Shown: positions 10,390 to 20,761, numbered from the stretch's first letter. The stretch is 64,000 nt of DNA from Plazaster borealis (GCA_021014325.1 CM037463.1:372001-436000), one strand, 5' to 3'. Notes: generated by a model from the letters alone, not told the origin. Program-made: numbers and translations.

Positions 10390-10622
10390 CAATTACTTCT
10401 TTGAAGGGTAGTTGGTTCAATAATTTAAAGATTATTTTCACTTACTTGTTTGAACTTGTTTGAAGGGTAGTTGGTTCTATAATTTAAAGACTGTTTTCAC
10501 TCACTTGTTTGTAGGGTAGTTGGTTCTATAATTTAAAGACTATTTTCACTTACTTGTTTGTAGGGTAGTTGGTTAATGATTTAAAGATTATTTTCACTTA
10601 CTTGTTTGTAGGGTAGTTGGTT
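10390..10622. repeat. About 49-bp tandem duplication of an exon-intron boundary, 5 copies
   Basis: The true FN5 5' splice site region (plus-strand cttacttgtttgtagggtag at 10,597-10,616) recurs at offsets of about 48, 97, 156 and 205 bp to the left. Three extra copies keep a usable donor (AACAA/GTAAGT or GTGAGT); the outermost has lost it (GTAATT). Reading past the first donor meets a TAA at once, so use of an outer donor would truncate the protein. Confidence 0.85.
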
Positions 10623-10755
10623 CTATATCTCACAGTATAATTCCGTCCCTCTGGGATGGATTGACCAATGTAGTCTTGGTCTACCCAGGATGCAACAGCA
10701 CTATACGGAGATGTTATAACAACTCGTAATCCCATGGGCATGGATGGGACACTCC
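10602..10755 (-). CDS. DCC/neogenin-family receptor, FN3 domain 5, first exon
   Basis: A 154-nt exon, entry phase 1 (acceptor actatag/GGAGTG), exit phase 2 (donor ACAAACAA/GTAAGT). It encodes SVPSMPMGLRVVITSPYSAV then ASWVDQDYIGQSIPEGRNYT and VRYRTNYPT. The SW-D----------YTVR-RT pattern is that of FN5 in DCC and neogenin, which binds netrin in vertebrates. The donor end of this exon has been tandemly duplicated into the intron. Confidence 0.9.
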
Positions 10756-12135
10756 CTATAGTGAAAAAACCATTCATAAAAACATCATTTTACTGTTTCT
10801 CTAAAAATAGGCATGAAACACTGACAGCATGCATGTTAAGATAATTTGCAACGAGAACAAACACTTCAACAAATACACAGGAATTCTTTGGATTGTTATA
10901 GAATATTTTCAAGTAAACATACATGTACGGCCTTTCTTGTTTTAAGAAAGGGAAGGAAAACAATAAATTCATTCAAAGTGTGATTTTAACATATAAAACA
11001 ATATCTAAATTATTATGTGCTTCAGGACAGACTCATATTGATGCGTTGCAATGAAACAAAAAAGCTACAATTAAAAATGTTACTTAAAAATTCCAACAAC
11101 CGCAAATATTTGCTTTTGTGAAGAGAGGTTTGTAAATAAACCAAATAAATGTACAGTTTACCAAAGATTTGTTTGTATGTATAAACATGTAGCCATTGGT
11201 TTTTACACTCCCAATACTGAAATTTTTGCAATTTTACTTTATCAAACGAAGCTGGGTACAATTTACAGATCTTTAAAAATTATATATAATTGAATGAAAT
11301 TGTAAAGCAATATTTTGTACTTTGGTGAAAGTCCTGTATCAACAAAGTAGTGACCAGGTGGAAAAACTACTTGAGATGTTTTAACTCTTATAAACTTGAT
11401 TATTAATAAAAAAATGTAAACATCTTATCCAAGGCACTGTTCTATTATTTTTATTTCTGAATTGAGAGAATCATATTTCAGGGCCATCTTCTTAACAACA
11501 ATAATTACAGCTACCGATTGGGACAAAATAAAACAAGTTATGCACTTTAAGTACATGTTATTAAACAAACACAGTAACACTTTTGATTTACATGATATGG
11601 GGTCATCTTATGTTATGAATATGATGTAAACATGACAGCATACAAAAACAAAAAATTGTTGATGGCATGAAATGATAGGATTGGTTGGTTGATGGTAATT
11701 GTTACAACTATAATACAAGGCTTATTTGCATACACATGGGGTCACAGGTCAACAGAAACTTGCAGCCAATGGGAATGCTTAAAACATAATATGGGGTAAC
11801 ATTCAAAGTGTTATTTTTATATGAGCTATATGGCCATTCACTTGAATTTAAGTTCTTAAGTTTGTATTATCTTATTTAAAAAAGGGTCATTGGTCTTCTG
11901 TTTTTGCAAAATGCTGATTTAAAATTAAATGAATAATTTGAAGAAGACACAAATTATCTGAAGATTAGCCGAGGAGAGCAACTTGTGCCACTTCACACAC
12001 TAAGGGCTGGGTACAAAACATAACAATGGGACAACATAATTTACCTTAACACACAATGCAACAAGATGTAAACTACAGTAACTAACAACAAAGAAATAAA
12101 CACTTTGGAGGTTTGGGATTTTGGGGATGTCTTAC
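10756..12135. other. Intron, no gene seen
   Basis: AT-rich single-copy-looking intron between FN5 and the 42-nt microexon. No element with clear ends was found, and no additional exon with matching phase. Confidence 0.5.
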
Positions 12136-12177
12136 TTGTAGGTACGTGAAATGTCCTTGTTGGGCTAGGCCCCAAGG
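12136..12177 (-). CDS. Candidate 42-nt microexon, FN4-FN5 linker
   Basis: The minus strand reads ttacctttcacag, then 42 nt, then GTAAGACA. The segment is phase 1 to 1 and adds 14 codons, (T)LGPSPTRTFHVPT, between FN4 (exit 1) and FN5 (entry 1). Vertebrate DCC is known to vary in exactly this linker (DCC long and short forms, alternative acceptor), changing the spacing between two netrin-binding domains. A Pro/Thr linker cassette here is therefore meaningful. The call rests on splice signals, phase and position. Confidence 0.65.
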
Positions 12178-13733
12178 CTGTGAAAGGTAATGGATAGTCC
12201 TTTTACTAACAGAGAAATAATAAACCAATACTGGGTTGGGGGAAATTAACAATCAGGATGCTAAGTCCAACTCAACTCCCCTTCAAATGCTCTTAGATAT
12301 GTTCTTCACTGTTTCCAAATCAACACAATTCTCACTCCTTATAATATAAAATGTTTGTGCAAAGACTAAAGAAGTGTGTGGAACATGAATCCAATCACTA
12401 TTTAAACACAGCTAATAATTTCCTCTTGTTTTCATAAAATATGGAAATGTCTTGGAGGTTGAATTACCGGGTAGATATACAGACTGGCTTAAAAATGGTT
12501 ATACTTTGTGCATAGCATTTCTAAAATTGTTCAACCCAGAGAAACAACCTTTTGATTTTAGACACAATTTCATTTTTTCCACAAAAAACCCACCTCCTTT
12601 AGTTTTTGAAAGAATTTTCTTGGAATGTTTTTAATGCTACTGCAGGATATTTCTCCCAAAGAGATTGTACAAGTCAAGAGAACGAACAAACGAGGGAGAC
12701 CGTCAACTTTTCAATCATAACAAAAAAAAAAACAGAACAAAATTGTTGTCAAATTAAAGAGCCAAATGGTTTATCGTGATTTGAATCACAGAGTAGTTAG
12801 AAAAGAAAAACTGCTTCTGTAAAACCCAACCACTGTGAACATGAAACCAAAACTCATTGGTCTAAATGTGCGTTCCTCATGAATTACTTATTGGACGTCT
12901 TATATCTTGAATACTGCGGTTTTATTTGTGTGGTTAACATTACAGTCACCAGACTGTTTATCAATTGACATACTTTAAAATTTCAACAAACTGTAGGTGA
13001 CTTTCATTGGGAAATAAAAGCATTTCTTGATACTGTTTGTGAAACTTTCCTTTCAAACTTGCTGATGCTTAAAACTGTCATATTTAGGGAAACAATGTCC
13101 CATTGTCACAATTATTTGTGAATAAAGTAACTAAAAATGGGTTTACACAAGGTTGTTTCTAAACTGAAGTACCAACACAATATTAATAGGGTAAAAATGT
13201 TCTGAAATGTAGAAACGTATACATATGAAACTGAATCCAAAATATAGGAGTTTGGTCTCATGCATTAAATCCACTGGAGATGTGGGACGTCATGCTTCAC
13301 TATCAGGCACATGCCAGTAACCAGGACCAATAATGTCAAAACCAGTATTTGAATATCATTCCAATAACCCAAAACTAATGTGGATGCACATGATTTAGAT
13401 GCAGTTAGCCAAAGGAGGGAATTAGTATTGAGAACAAATCTCAATGGTGTCTGAAAAAAATTCTCTCTCAGATTCACAGGGAAAAGAAGTAACTACATGT
13501 GGAATGTCACATACTCTGAAATGAAGGTGGTGAATATGTATATAAGTTGCAATTACTACTTCAAGATGAACAGTTGCTATGGTAATGAATAAAGTGCTGA
13601 GAATAATGTCTTTGACAGGTTAAGTAAAGCTACCTTGATGTGTGTTATGGATCAAGGGTGTATTCAAGAGAGAAGTTGGTTAATATGATCTGATTGATCA
13701 ATCTCCTGAAGAGAGTTACTGATGCTGACCGCT
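12178..13733. other. Intron, no gene seen
   Basis: AT-rich intron between the 42-nt microexon and the MITE at 13,734. No recognisable domain or RNA gene on either strand. Confidence 0.5.
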
Positions 13734-13905
13734 GGGCACCAATTTCATAGAGCAGCTTAAGCAATGTGCTTATCAGAAATAGGTTACCAGACAAAATACC
13801 ATATCATAATTTTTCCATTTGTGACTGGTATCCTGCCTATTTTTGCTCAGCAGAAATTTTTTTAAGCAATATTTTCTACTTCAGCAGCTCTATGGAATTG
13901 GGCCA
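13734..13905. mobile_element. MITE, 'ccaatttcatagagc' family
   Basis: The left end gggcaccaatttcatagagc and the inverse gctctatggaattgggcc at the right define a 170-bp palindromic element. The same ends occur at 30,162, 34,971 and 59,476. Confidence 0.8.
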
Positions 13906-14124
13906 GATAATAACCCACAGTATTTGTAGATGTTGAACATAAAATGTTCACTTTTTACAACAGGTGTACTTCTTCAAAGTTTGATCTGCACAGCTTTATT
14001 TTCAATGTTGTTTCAGCGGAATCCTAAGCATTAAGTAACTTTCAATATGAGATTGAACTATCAGTTAATTGGGACTACAACAGTTACAAGCAAGCACAAG
14101 AAGGTAATATAAAGAATAACTTAC

Positions 14125-14415
14125 TGCCTGCTACTGATGTCATAACATCTTTATACAAAGGTATCCCTTCACCAGCGTTGTTGAAAGCCCGAAGTTTGAG
14201 TACATAGACATTGCTGGGCTTGAGGTTAATAATTGTATACTGGGTTTCTGAACTAGTGAAGGTTTTAACAACAGCATCAGGGATGCCAGCCCCATAGCCC
14301 AAGATGTACCCTCGGATCATTATGTTGCTTTCAGATGGGGGTGCCCATGAGACAACGATTTTATTTGAGGAGGGGCTGGCACTAAACAGAGACGGAATTG
14401 GGGGAACTGTGTTTT
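14125..14415 (-). CDS. DCC/neogenin-family receptor, FN3 domain 4 (complete)
   Basis: A 291-nt exon, phase 1 to 1, acceptor ccccacaacag/AAAAC, donor GTAGCAGGCA/GTAAGT. It encodes a whole FN3 domain of 97 residues: ENTVPPIPSLFSASPSSNK, VVSWAPP, IMIRGYILGYGAGIPDAVV, then LRAFNNAGEGIPLYKDVMTS. The RGYI-GYG-G-P and KAFNNAGEG-PLY signatures are the most diagnostic in the window and belong to FN4 of DCC/neogenin. This exon fixes the domain register of all the others. Confidence 0.95.
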
Positions 14416-14841
14416 CTGTTGTGGGGAGGGAGGATTGGAATGGGGAAGGTTCAAGAGGGAAACAAGATGATGGCAAAATGAACACACAGGGGATGAGTGC
14501 AAAATACATAAAAACACATCGGGATGGAGTGATATGGGGATTGTCATTTGGAAGTCACACAGCAGAATTCAGACAACCCAACAGATTGAAGTAAGGGTTA
14601 GGACCATGAATGAGGGCAAGAGAGAAAGAGAAAAGGAGAAATAGAAAGAATGGTTAGCTTTGCAAGAAATGGTTAATTGACTGCTGATGTTCTGAACCCA
14701 ATCTGACATAGTTCTGTTACAAAGCCTTGATTATGGCAAGAGTGTGTGTCTCTTCATTGGCAAGAATAACACAGCTTCTATGCACTACATTCACATCTTT
14801 ATCAAGCCATTTTAGTGGGGCAGATAGGGGGAAAAATACGG

Positions 14842-15037
14842 GGGAATTGTGCCTTTGATGATACAAACATGGAATTTAGAACACAGTTCTTAATGTTACT
14901 ATTGTATTTCCATGTATTTTTAAGCATGAGAGCCATGGCAATTTCTGTTGTATACTTGTATATAGATAACAATAAACCAAATCAAATCAAATGAAATCCA
15001 CTGAGACAGTTATTTGCTTGTATCATCAAAGGCACAA
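14842..15037. mobile_element. MITE-like element with tttgatgatac inverted ends
   Basis: gtgcctttgatgatacaaac at about 14,850-14,869 is repeated in inverse as cttgtatcatcaaaggcac at about 15,016-15,034. The interior is AT-rich and has no ORF. Confidence 0.6.
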
Positions 15038-15051
15038 TCCCATCACCTATT

Positions 15052-15363
15052 TGTAAATTAGATTTGAATTATTTCTGGTACAATGCCTTGTTCGGTCACC
15101 AGTGAATGCTCAATTTGAGTTCCTCAGACTACATCCAGTGTTGCTTATGTCACATGGTTAGGGGCAAGAGACAACAAACACCTTCACACAATTCTCAATG
15201 TATGGCACAATGTATGGCACAAGGATACCAGTCTTTGCTGATCTCTATGCTGATCCCATGTGACATAAGCAACACTAAATTTAGGCTTGAGGAAATCAAA
15301 TTGAGCATTCATTGGTGACCGAACAAGTCATTGTACCAGACATCATTCAAATCTAATTTGTAA
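15052..15363. repeat. Inverted repeat, arms about 110 bp, loop about 85 bp
   Basis: The left arm (15,052-15,163) includes ttcggtcaccagtgaatgct and tgttgcttatgtcacatgg. The right arm (15,246-15,363) includes the inverse words ccatgtgacataagcaacac and agcattcattggtgaccgaa. The arms are roughly 85-90 percent identical, so this is an old foldback or MITE. Confidence 0.75.
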
Positions 15364-16230
15364 ATGGATTATTGTCTTCTTGGGCTATGCAAGATGTTTT
15401 TGTTGATCTTTTTTACCACAAGAAAATTGTTTATATAAAGCAGTGTTTAATAAATTCAACCAACAATTGTTGGATGGCTGTGAATGTAAATTTACACCCA
15501 AAATGACAGTACAGTTCTGTTAGATTGAGCACAGAAAAAGGATTCTCCGCACTCAACAGATTGAGATGAAGTGTTCTTTTAGTTTTCACTTCAAGAAGTT
15601 TTGGATGAGATGTCATCTTTAGCACTAGTTGGCCTAAGTATCTCTACGCCATGATCTTCTGTCTTTGATGAAATGTATGATTTCTACATCTTTAGTCAAT
15701 ATATTTAAGTTGTTGGCTCTTGATTGATGTAATTCAGTACAAAAGCTGTTTTCCAACCCACGGCATAGATTCCAGCTTAGGCTTAGGCTTTGGCTTAGAC
15801 TCTGGCTTAAGCTCCGGCTAAGGCTCCGACTTAGTGTGGGATTTCAAACAGGCAGACAGTGCCCAATATGGCACCTTAGCTGTGGTAACCAACTTGGCTT
15901 TAATACACACTGATCAGCTAAAAGATAATCTACAATCATTTGGCTAGCTCCATGTTTTTGAAACTAAAACCATCTTCTCATTCACACTTAGCATGAATAC
16001 AGAACATCCATTAATTTGTTACTAGCAGTATTTCAAAATTCCATCACAATTTTAAAAAACAGAGCTGTAGTCTGTTTTTTGATAAGTTCATTTTAACTTA
16101 TCTAGAAGAAATGCAAGGAAGCTGTACATTTCATATTTTATTTAAAAACTGTACACCAAAATCATTTGATTGATCCTCTTTTCGAAAAGATTGTGACAGT
16201 CCATCACAAGTGAAAAGGATCACAAAAACC

Positions 16231-16622
16231 CATGAAACATGTCATCATTGTTGGGTCGTGGAAGAGCGGTCAAGTGTATCAAACACAAGTTCTGATGGAC
16301 TAGTCGAGTCGTGGCCGAGCGGTCTAGCACATCGGACTCAAGTTCTGATGCCTAGGCATCAGAGTATGGGTTTAAATCCCAGTCATGACACTTAACCATA
16401 AATTGCTTCTCTTAACCCAGATGTATAAATGGAAACCTCTGAGGGCTGCGATGCTATTATGATGGAAATAAGCAGCTTGAGGGTTGTATGCTCCCCAGGG
16501 AGTTGAGGAAGCATGAGGAATGGTTTAAGTATGCCTGATGAACAGGGATAATAATGTTGTGAAGCGCCTTGATTTAGCTGCTAGGATAGCCGTATTATAT
16601 AAGAACCAGTATTTATATTATA
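16231..16622 (+). repeat. tRNA-derived SINE with two partial heads
   Basis: A tRNA-Leu-like head at 16,306-16,390 has box A gtggccgagcggtctag, loop ctcaagt and box B gggtttaaatccc. It is preceded by a second truncated head (gtcgtggaagagcggtcaag at 16,254). The body ends with tgaagcgccttgatttagc and tatataagaacc, like the SINE at 45,043-45,480. Confidence 0.75.
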
Positions 16623-16763
16623 TAATAGCTTGTTTTTAATAGAAATTTCTCTGAATGAAATCCGGACAATTGGGTTACATGTGAACCCCAAAGAAGAAAA
16701 AACCTGCAACGGAAACCCCCACTTATATTAAAAAGAAAAAAGGAAGGAGATTTAATGATGTAC

Positions 16764-16874
16764 CATTTTTATCCTCTTTAAAGGTGACTGTTTGCACCCA
16801 GTCTGAGTAGGGTCCAGTGCCATTGGCGTTGTTAGCAGCCATCCGAATTTCATAAGCAGTCTCTTTCTCTAAAT
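16764..16874 (-). CDS. DCC/neogenin-family receptor, FN3 domain 3, second exon
   Basis: A 111-nt exon, phase 1 to 1, acceptor ctatacatag/ATTTAG and donor GATAAAAATG/GTACAT. It encodes DLEKETAYEIRMAANNANGT followed by GPYSDWVQTVTFKEDKNG, the F and G strands of the FN3 domain begun at 17,459-17,656. The GLEKGSQYSF-VSAMTVNGTGP-S-W pattern of DCC FN3 aligns along its length. Confidence 0.9.
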
Positions 16875-17099
16875 CTATGTATAGGGAAAGGTAACAGATA
16901 TAGTTTCAACTTACAAAATGAAAAATCATAAACCTACTTATTTTTTTTGGTTATACCTTTACATCAGAACTGTACACGCAGAGCTTTCTGAGTTATTCAT
17001 ACTTCTCAGGTAGGAGTTGAACCCATACCCTTGCACACTAGAGCATGTCTTAACAAATAGACCAAAGTAGCCCTTCTTGGAAAGCCCTGAGTAAACAGT

Positions 17100-17335
17100 T
17101 CATAGTATCAAACATTGATGTAAGGGTAAAACCCAAAATAATATTCTTCATGTTGTTGTTGTTTTTAATGTTGTTGCACAGCCATAGCAAGAATGAAGAA
17201 ATCTTTGTACTCATGTTTTGATGTTTCTGTTTCTGTTGTCGCAGTCATTGTATTTGATGTTGTTTTTTATTTTACAGCCATAGTAAGAATAAAGAAATCT
17301 TTGCATTCACGTTTTGTTGTTGTCATATTTGATGA

Positions 17336-17367
<32 letters not shown>

Positions 17368-17390
17368 CATCTATAGCAAGAATTATATGA
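17100..17390. repeat. Tandem duplication with (GTT)n microsatellites
   Basis: Two copies of a segment containing cagccatag(c/t)aagaat and aagaaatctttg(t/c)a lie about 95 bp apart, separated by GTT-rich tracts (gttgttgttgtt at about 17,150 and 17,345). It lies in the intron dividing FN3 domain 3. Confidence 0.7.
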
Positions 17391-17458
17391 TGTAGTAGTG
17401 CATCAAATTGTCCCGTTTTCAACACCTCTAATTAAACTTGACTTGATAAACGACTTAC

Positions 17459-17656
17459 CTTGTATTGTAAAGGATCTAGCGTCACCATCTATAACTAAAG
17501 AATGTGTTCGCTTGCCGTTGTCAACTGTTCGGTATTTCAGTTTGTAGCCGGTGATCAGACCATTGCGTTCAATGAAGATCGGTTGATTCCATGTGACTTT
17601 GATTGAGGATGCTGAATCTGCCTCCACAGTGATGTTAGCTGGAACACCAGAGGGCT
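17459..17656 (-). CDS. DCC/neogenin-family receptor, FN3 domain 3, first exon
   Basis: A 198-nt exon, phase 1 to 1, acceptor catcatcaag/AGCCC and donor ACAATACAAG/GTAAGT. Translated with the A left by FN2 it starts KPSGVPANITVEADSASSIK, then VTWNQPIFIERNGLITGYKL. The SIKV-W--P----NG-ITGYK-R-R signature matches FN3 domain 3 of DCC/neogenin. The split of one FN3 domain over two phase-1 exons is usual in this family. Confidence 0.92.
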
Positions 17657-18450
17657 CTTGATGATGCGTAGGGTGGGACAATGGCGAGAGTAAAGGGGGT
17701 AGTAAATGGAAGGAAACACAAAATGCAGATTAATTTACAAACTTTGGTCACGAACTCATTCTGTCCTTTTAAAAGGATAAGGAAAAAGTGCACCTGAGTG
17801 AGGATTTTGTATAATTTAGAATGTAATAAGGTTTGCAGTAACATTGTTTTTAAGTTCTGAAAAGAACTGGTAGTTAACAACTCCTCTACTCCAGACTTCT
17901 AGGATATACATATATGGTGTATGATGTTCATTGCTTTCATTCCCTTTTGAAGTGTAAATCTTCCGTAGTTATTTTGTCCTCGTGGCTAGAACTTTTTTTT
18001 AGTTCATTTTCATTAACCCTCCTACATGTGGGTTCCTCAAAATTCCACAAAATTGCCAACCTGTAACATCTGTGCAACAATTGCATGCTTTCTAAAACTT
18101 GTGCATTTCTTCATAAGAGTAGCTTAAAAGTTCCATCACAAAGTTCCACTGTGAGATAAACCAAGTCCCATACACTTTAGTGTTGCACAGAATACTGCAG
18201 GACTATGTTGAACTGGCCAGCTATGCTCACACAGTGTCTTGTTTGTTTTCCAGAGGCCATGGTACTACATGAATCAGGCCTACAAGGTATACGCTGCGTC
18301 TTGGGGGTTTTCATAGATTATGGAACTACATGACTGTGGAACTTAAGTGTGGAGATTTATAGTAAACTTTGACTTGTTTTTTTTAACATAAAACAATAAG
18401 ACTCCTTTCCATTCATTTCAATTAGAAAGTTGCTTCACATCACTACTTAC
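17657..18450. other. Intron, no gene seen
   Basis: AT-rich intron between FN3 domains 2 and 3. Nothing recognised on either strand. Confidence 0.5.
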
Positions 18451-18744
18451 TACACTGGGATGTCCGCACTTCCAAGTTACCAGATGTTGTCCCAGGTCCA
18501 TTCTCATTAGAAGGAACAACTCGCAGACCGTATCTAGTATAGGGTTTCAGGTCTGTAATCAAGTAGAACTCTTGCTCTGTGTACAATTCAAGCTCTTGGG
18601 CAACACCTCCACTTAGGTCAGCATAGTAGACCACGTAATTCTGTGTTTCACCATCTCGTGGTGGTTCCCATGTCAGGAGTAGAGCCGTACAACTATCCTC
18701 TCCTGCTCTGGCCTGCACGTTGACCGGTGGACCAAGATAGTCAC
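18451..18744 (-). CDS. DCC/neogenin-family receptor, FN3 domain 2 (complete)
   Basis: A 294-nt exon, phase 1 to 1, acceptor gtcaattag/GTGAC, donor CCCAGTGTA/GTAAGT. It encodes a full FN3 domain: LGPPVNVQARAGE, LLLTWEPPRDGETQNYVVYY, EFYLITDLKPYTRYGLRVVP, SNENGPGTTSG. It fits FN2 of DCC/neogenin (GPVENLQA------ITWEPP, then YGPGVST), and the next exon is FN3 domain 3. It is the first receptor exon left of the N gap. Its entry phase 1 means the missing upstream exon (FN1 expected) must end in phase 1. Confidence 0.88.
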
Positions 18745-18774
18745 CTAATTGACACCAGGAAAAGATGAAACTTT

Positions 18775-18829
18775 CATGCTCAGGACTCAAGCTCTGGTCA
18801 TAACAGAGTTTGGGTTTGGGTCCTGGTCT
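18775..18829 (+). repeat. Truncated tRNA-Leu-like SINE at contig edge
   Basis: aggactcaagctctgg followed by aacagag and gggtttgggtcctgg parallels the anticodon, variable-arm and T-arm part of the SINE heads at 19,742 and 45,043, though diverged. The sequence then stops in the N run, so the contig broke inside a repeat. Confidence 0.6.
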
Positions 18830-19329
18830 NNNNNNNNNNNNNNNNNNNNNNNNNNNNNNNNNNNNNNNNNNNNNNNNNNNNNNNNNNNNNNNNNNNNNNN
18901 NNNNNNNNNNNNNNNNNNNNNNNNNNNNNNNNNNNNNNNNNNNNNNNNNNNNNNNNNNNNNNNNNNNNNNNNNNNNNNNNNNNNNNNNNNNNNNNNNNNN
19001 NNNNNNNNNNNNNNNNNNNNNNNNNNNNNNNNNNNNNNNNNNNNNNNNNNNNNNNNNNNNNNNNNNNNNNNNNNNNNNNNNNNNNNNNNNNNNNNNNNNN
19101 NNNNNNNNNNNNNNNNNNNNNNNNNNNNNNNNNNNNNNNNNNNNNNNNNNNNNNNNNNNNNNNNNNNNNNNNNNNNNNNNNNNNNNNNNNNNNNNNNNNN
19201 NNNNNNNNNNNNNNNNNNNNNNNNNNNNNNNNNNNNNNNNNNNNNNNNNNNNNNNNNNNNNNNNNNNNNNNNNNNNNNNNNNNNNNNNNNNNNNNNNNNN
19301 NNNNNNNNNNNNNNNNNNNNNNNNNNNNN
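18830..19329. other. Assembly gap, exactly 500 N
   Basis: The run is exactly 500 N, a typical scaffold placeholder, so its true size and even the orientation of the flanks are unknown. It falls between the FN2 exon (entry phase 1) and the polycystin-like exon at 20,115 (exit phase 0). Confidence 0.95.
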
Positions 19330-19335
19330 ATAGAG

Positions 19336-19505
19336 GAGGGGAATGACATCAAAGGGTGACAGGCCTGATGCATCGTTCTCAGAAGGGCAAGGCATGTCCA
19401 AAGGGCAACTCTATGAGGGAAAGTTACATTTCTACTTGAGTACTTTGAGGGGGCACCAAGCAATGACCAGGGGCATTGCCTCCGTGAAGTATCACGCCTG
19501 AGGGG
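19336..19505. mobile_element. MITE fragment, 'gggcaccaaggcaa' family
   Basis: The words caggcctgatgcat, aagggcaaggcatg, ggcaccaagcaatgacc and attgcctccgtgaagtatc recur in copies at 21,463, 22,628 and 43,228 and in the satellite at 60,064-61,978. A gcctga end closes the copy. Confidence 0.7.
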
Positions 19506-19739
19506 TGAACAAACTAGAAAGAATCTATTAGCAGATCATTTCAAAACACGACAACCTTCATAGATAGAAACTGAAATATATCGAGTGAGTACTTCATGTT
19601 TCTTGGATTTGAAAACCAGGATCTACTTTTGTACCGACATTCAGGGATGTTTTTTTCCAGTTTCTGTTCCTCATTTACAATTATGATCATAGAAGTTACA
19701 AATGTTACGCACTCTACTATATCAAAATAGAGGCCCTCG

Positions 19740-20062
19740 GCGTGTCGTGGCCAAGCGGTTAAGAGCACCGGACTCAAGCTCTAGTATTTCTGATCAGCAG
19801 AGTGTGGGTTCGAGTCCCGGTCATGACACTTGTATCCTTGAGCAAGATGCTTTACTATAATTGCTTTGTCCTTCGGATGGGACATAAAGCTGTAGGTCCT
19901 GTGTACTAGGGTTGGTAGTGCATGTAAAAGAACCCAGAACAATTATCCTGGAAGAGTAGGGGTTAACCCTGGTGTTTCTAGTTTACATAGCAAGCACCCT
20001 TCTTTAAAGGTTTTCTCAGGCTTGCGAGCTACAGTGAATAAGTTCACTTATGAGGCATCCTT
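19740..20062 (+). repeat. tRNA-Leu-derived SINE
   Basis: The head at 19,742-19,830 contains tgtcgtggccaagcggttaa (box A), ccggactcaagctct (stem with loop ctcaagc, anticodon CAA) and gggttcgagtccc (box B). The body (tccttcggatgggac, catgtaaaagaaccca) matches the copy at 45,043. The 3' end here is degraded. Confidence 0.85.
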
Positions 20063-20114
20063 GGTTTCATTACCGGAAAAATATAAAAATAATAATAATA
20101 ATTAAGACTCTCAC

Positions 20115-20284
20115 CTGTAGTTTTATTCTGCCTTCCTTGACGGCAAACACCTCCCATGCTTCTAGTTTAGCCTCCTGTGTGAATTCAAATGCTGGGATCA
20201 GATACACACCTTGAAGGTTTAACGCTGGTTCAATGTTGTCAAGACGTCTTGGGATTGGTGATCCTACTGAGAAACGCTGAGCAT
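20115..20284 (-). CDS. Polycystin-1-like gene, exon 5
   Basis: A 170-nt exon, entry phase 1 (acceptor gattgacag/ATGCTC), exit phase 0 (donor AAACTACAG/GTGAGA). The peptide begins DAQRFSVGSPIPRRLDNIEP and contains LNLQGVYLIPAFEFTQEAK, LEAWEVFAVKEGRIKLQ. I associate the pattern of a Y-hPA-hF stretch, then a WEVFA motif, then G-I-hQV with extracellular segments near WSC/PKD modules in polycystin-1-like proteins of marine invertebrates; this is recollection, not a search. It is the last visible exon before the gap. A CAAT tetranucleotide run lies in its acceptor. Confidence 0.7.
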
Positions 20285-20623
20285 CTGTCAATCAATCAAT
20301 CAATCAATTATATTTCCACTCAATCAATCAGTAGCACATAAACATACGGTAATCAATTTACACAAAAAGGTCATTGGGAAGTGGTGGGAATCTGCAAAAA
20401 GCAAGCTTGTTGAGTAGAAGTTCCCATGACGTTCTTAGGAAAAAACAATTAATAGGAAACAATTTTTTTTAAAGATTGAAACGTTGTACTACACACACTA
20501 GTTTAATTGAGTAGTTTAATGAAGTCTGTGTAGTTGGATGCAATACATCAAACAGACAATTTGTTGAGAAATAAGGTTTCATTATAAAAAAAGAAACTGC
20601 CATTTACATACTAACAAACTTAC
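20285..20623. other. Intron, no gene seen
   Basis: A short intron of the WSC-PKD gene starting with an (atca)n run next to the acceptor. Otherwise AT-rich and featureless. Confidence 0.5.
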
Positions 20624-20761
20624 CTGCAACTTTCATATTCACTTCACTTGAACCATCGTTAAAGTTCCATGCAACATCCATGTTATTCCCCTGTCCGACA
20701 CGGCCTACGCATTCAAATGGAAAGTCAACCTCAATAAAAGAGTTGCACACCATCTTGAGAT
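20624..20761 (-). CDS. Polycystin-1-like gene, exon 4 (PKD-like segment)
   Basis: A 138-nt exon, phase 1 to 1, acceptor tttggttcag/ATCTC, donor GTTGCAG/GTAAGT. It encodes DLKMVCNSFIEVDFPFECVG then RVGQGNNMDVAWNFNDGSSE, ending VNMKVAG. The V-W-FNDGS motif is the W-FGDG core of a PKD domain, but the exon is too short (46 residues) for a whole one. Two cysteines could pair. It continues from the PKD exon in phase. Confidence 0.72.

Noticed and set aside
18749..19463. ORFs of 178-221 codons composed mostly of X
   Set aside because: They cross the N gap and have no meaning.
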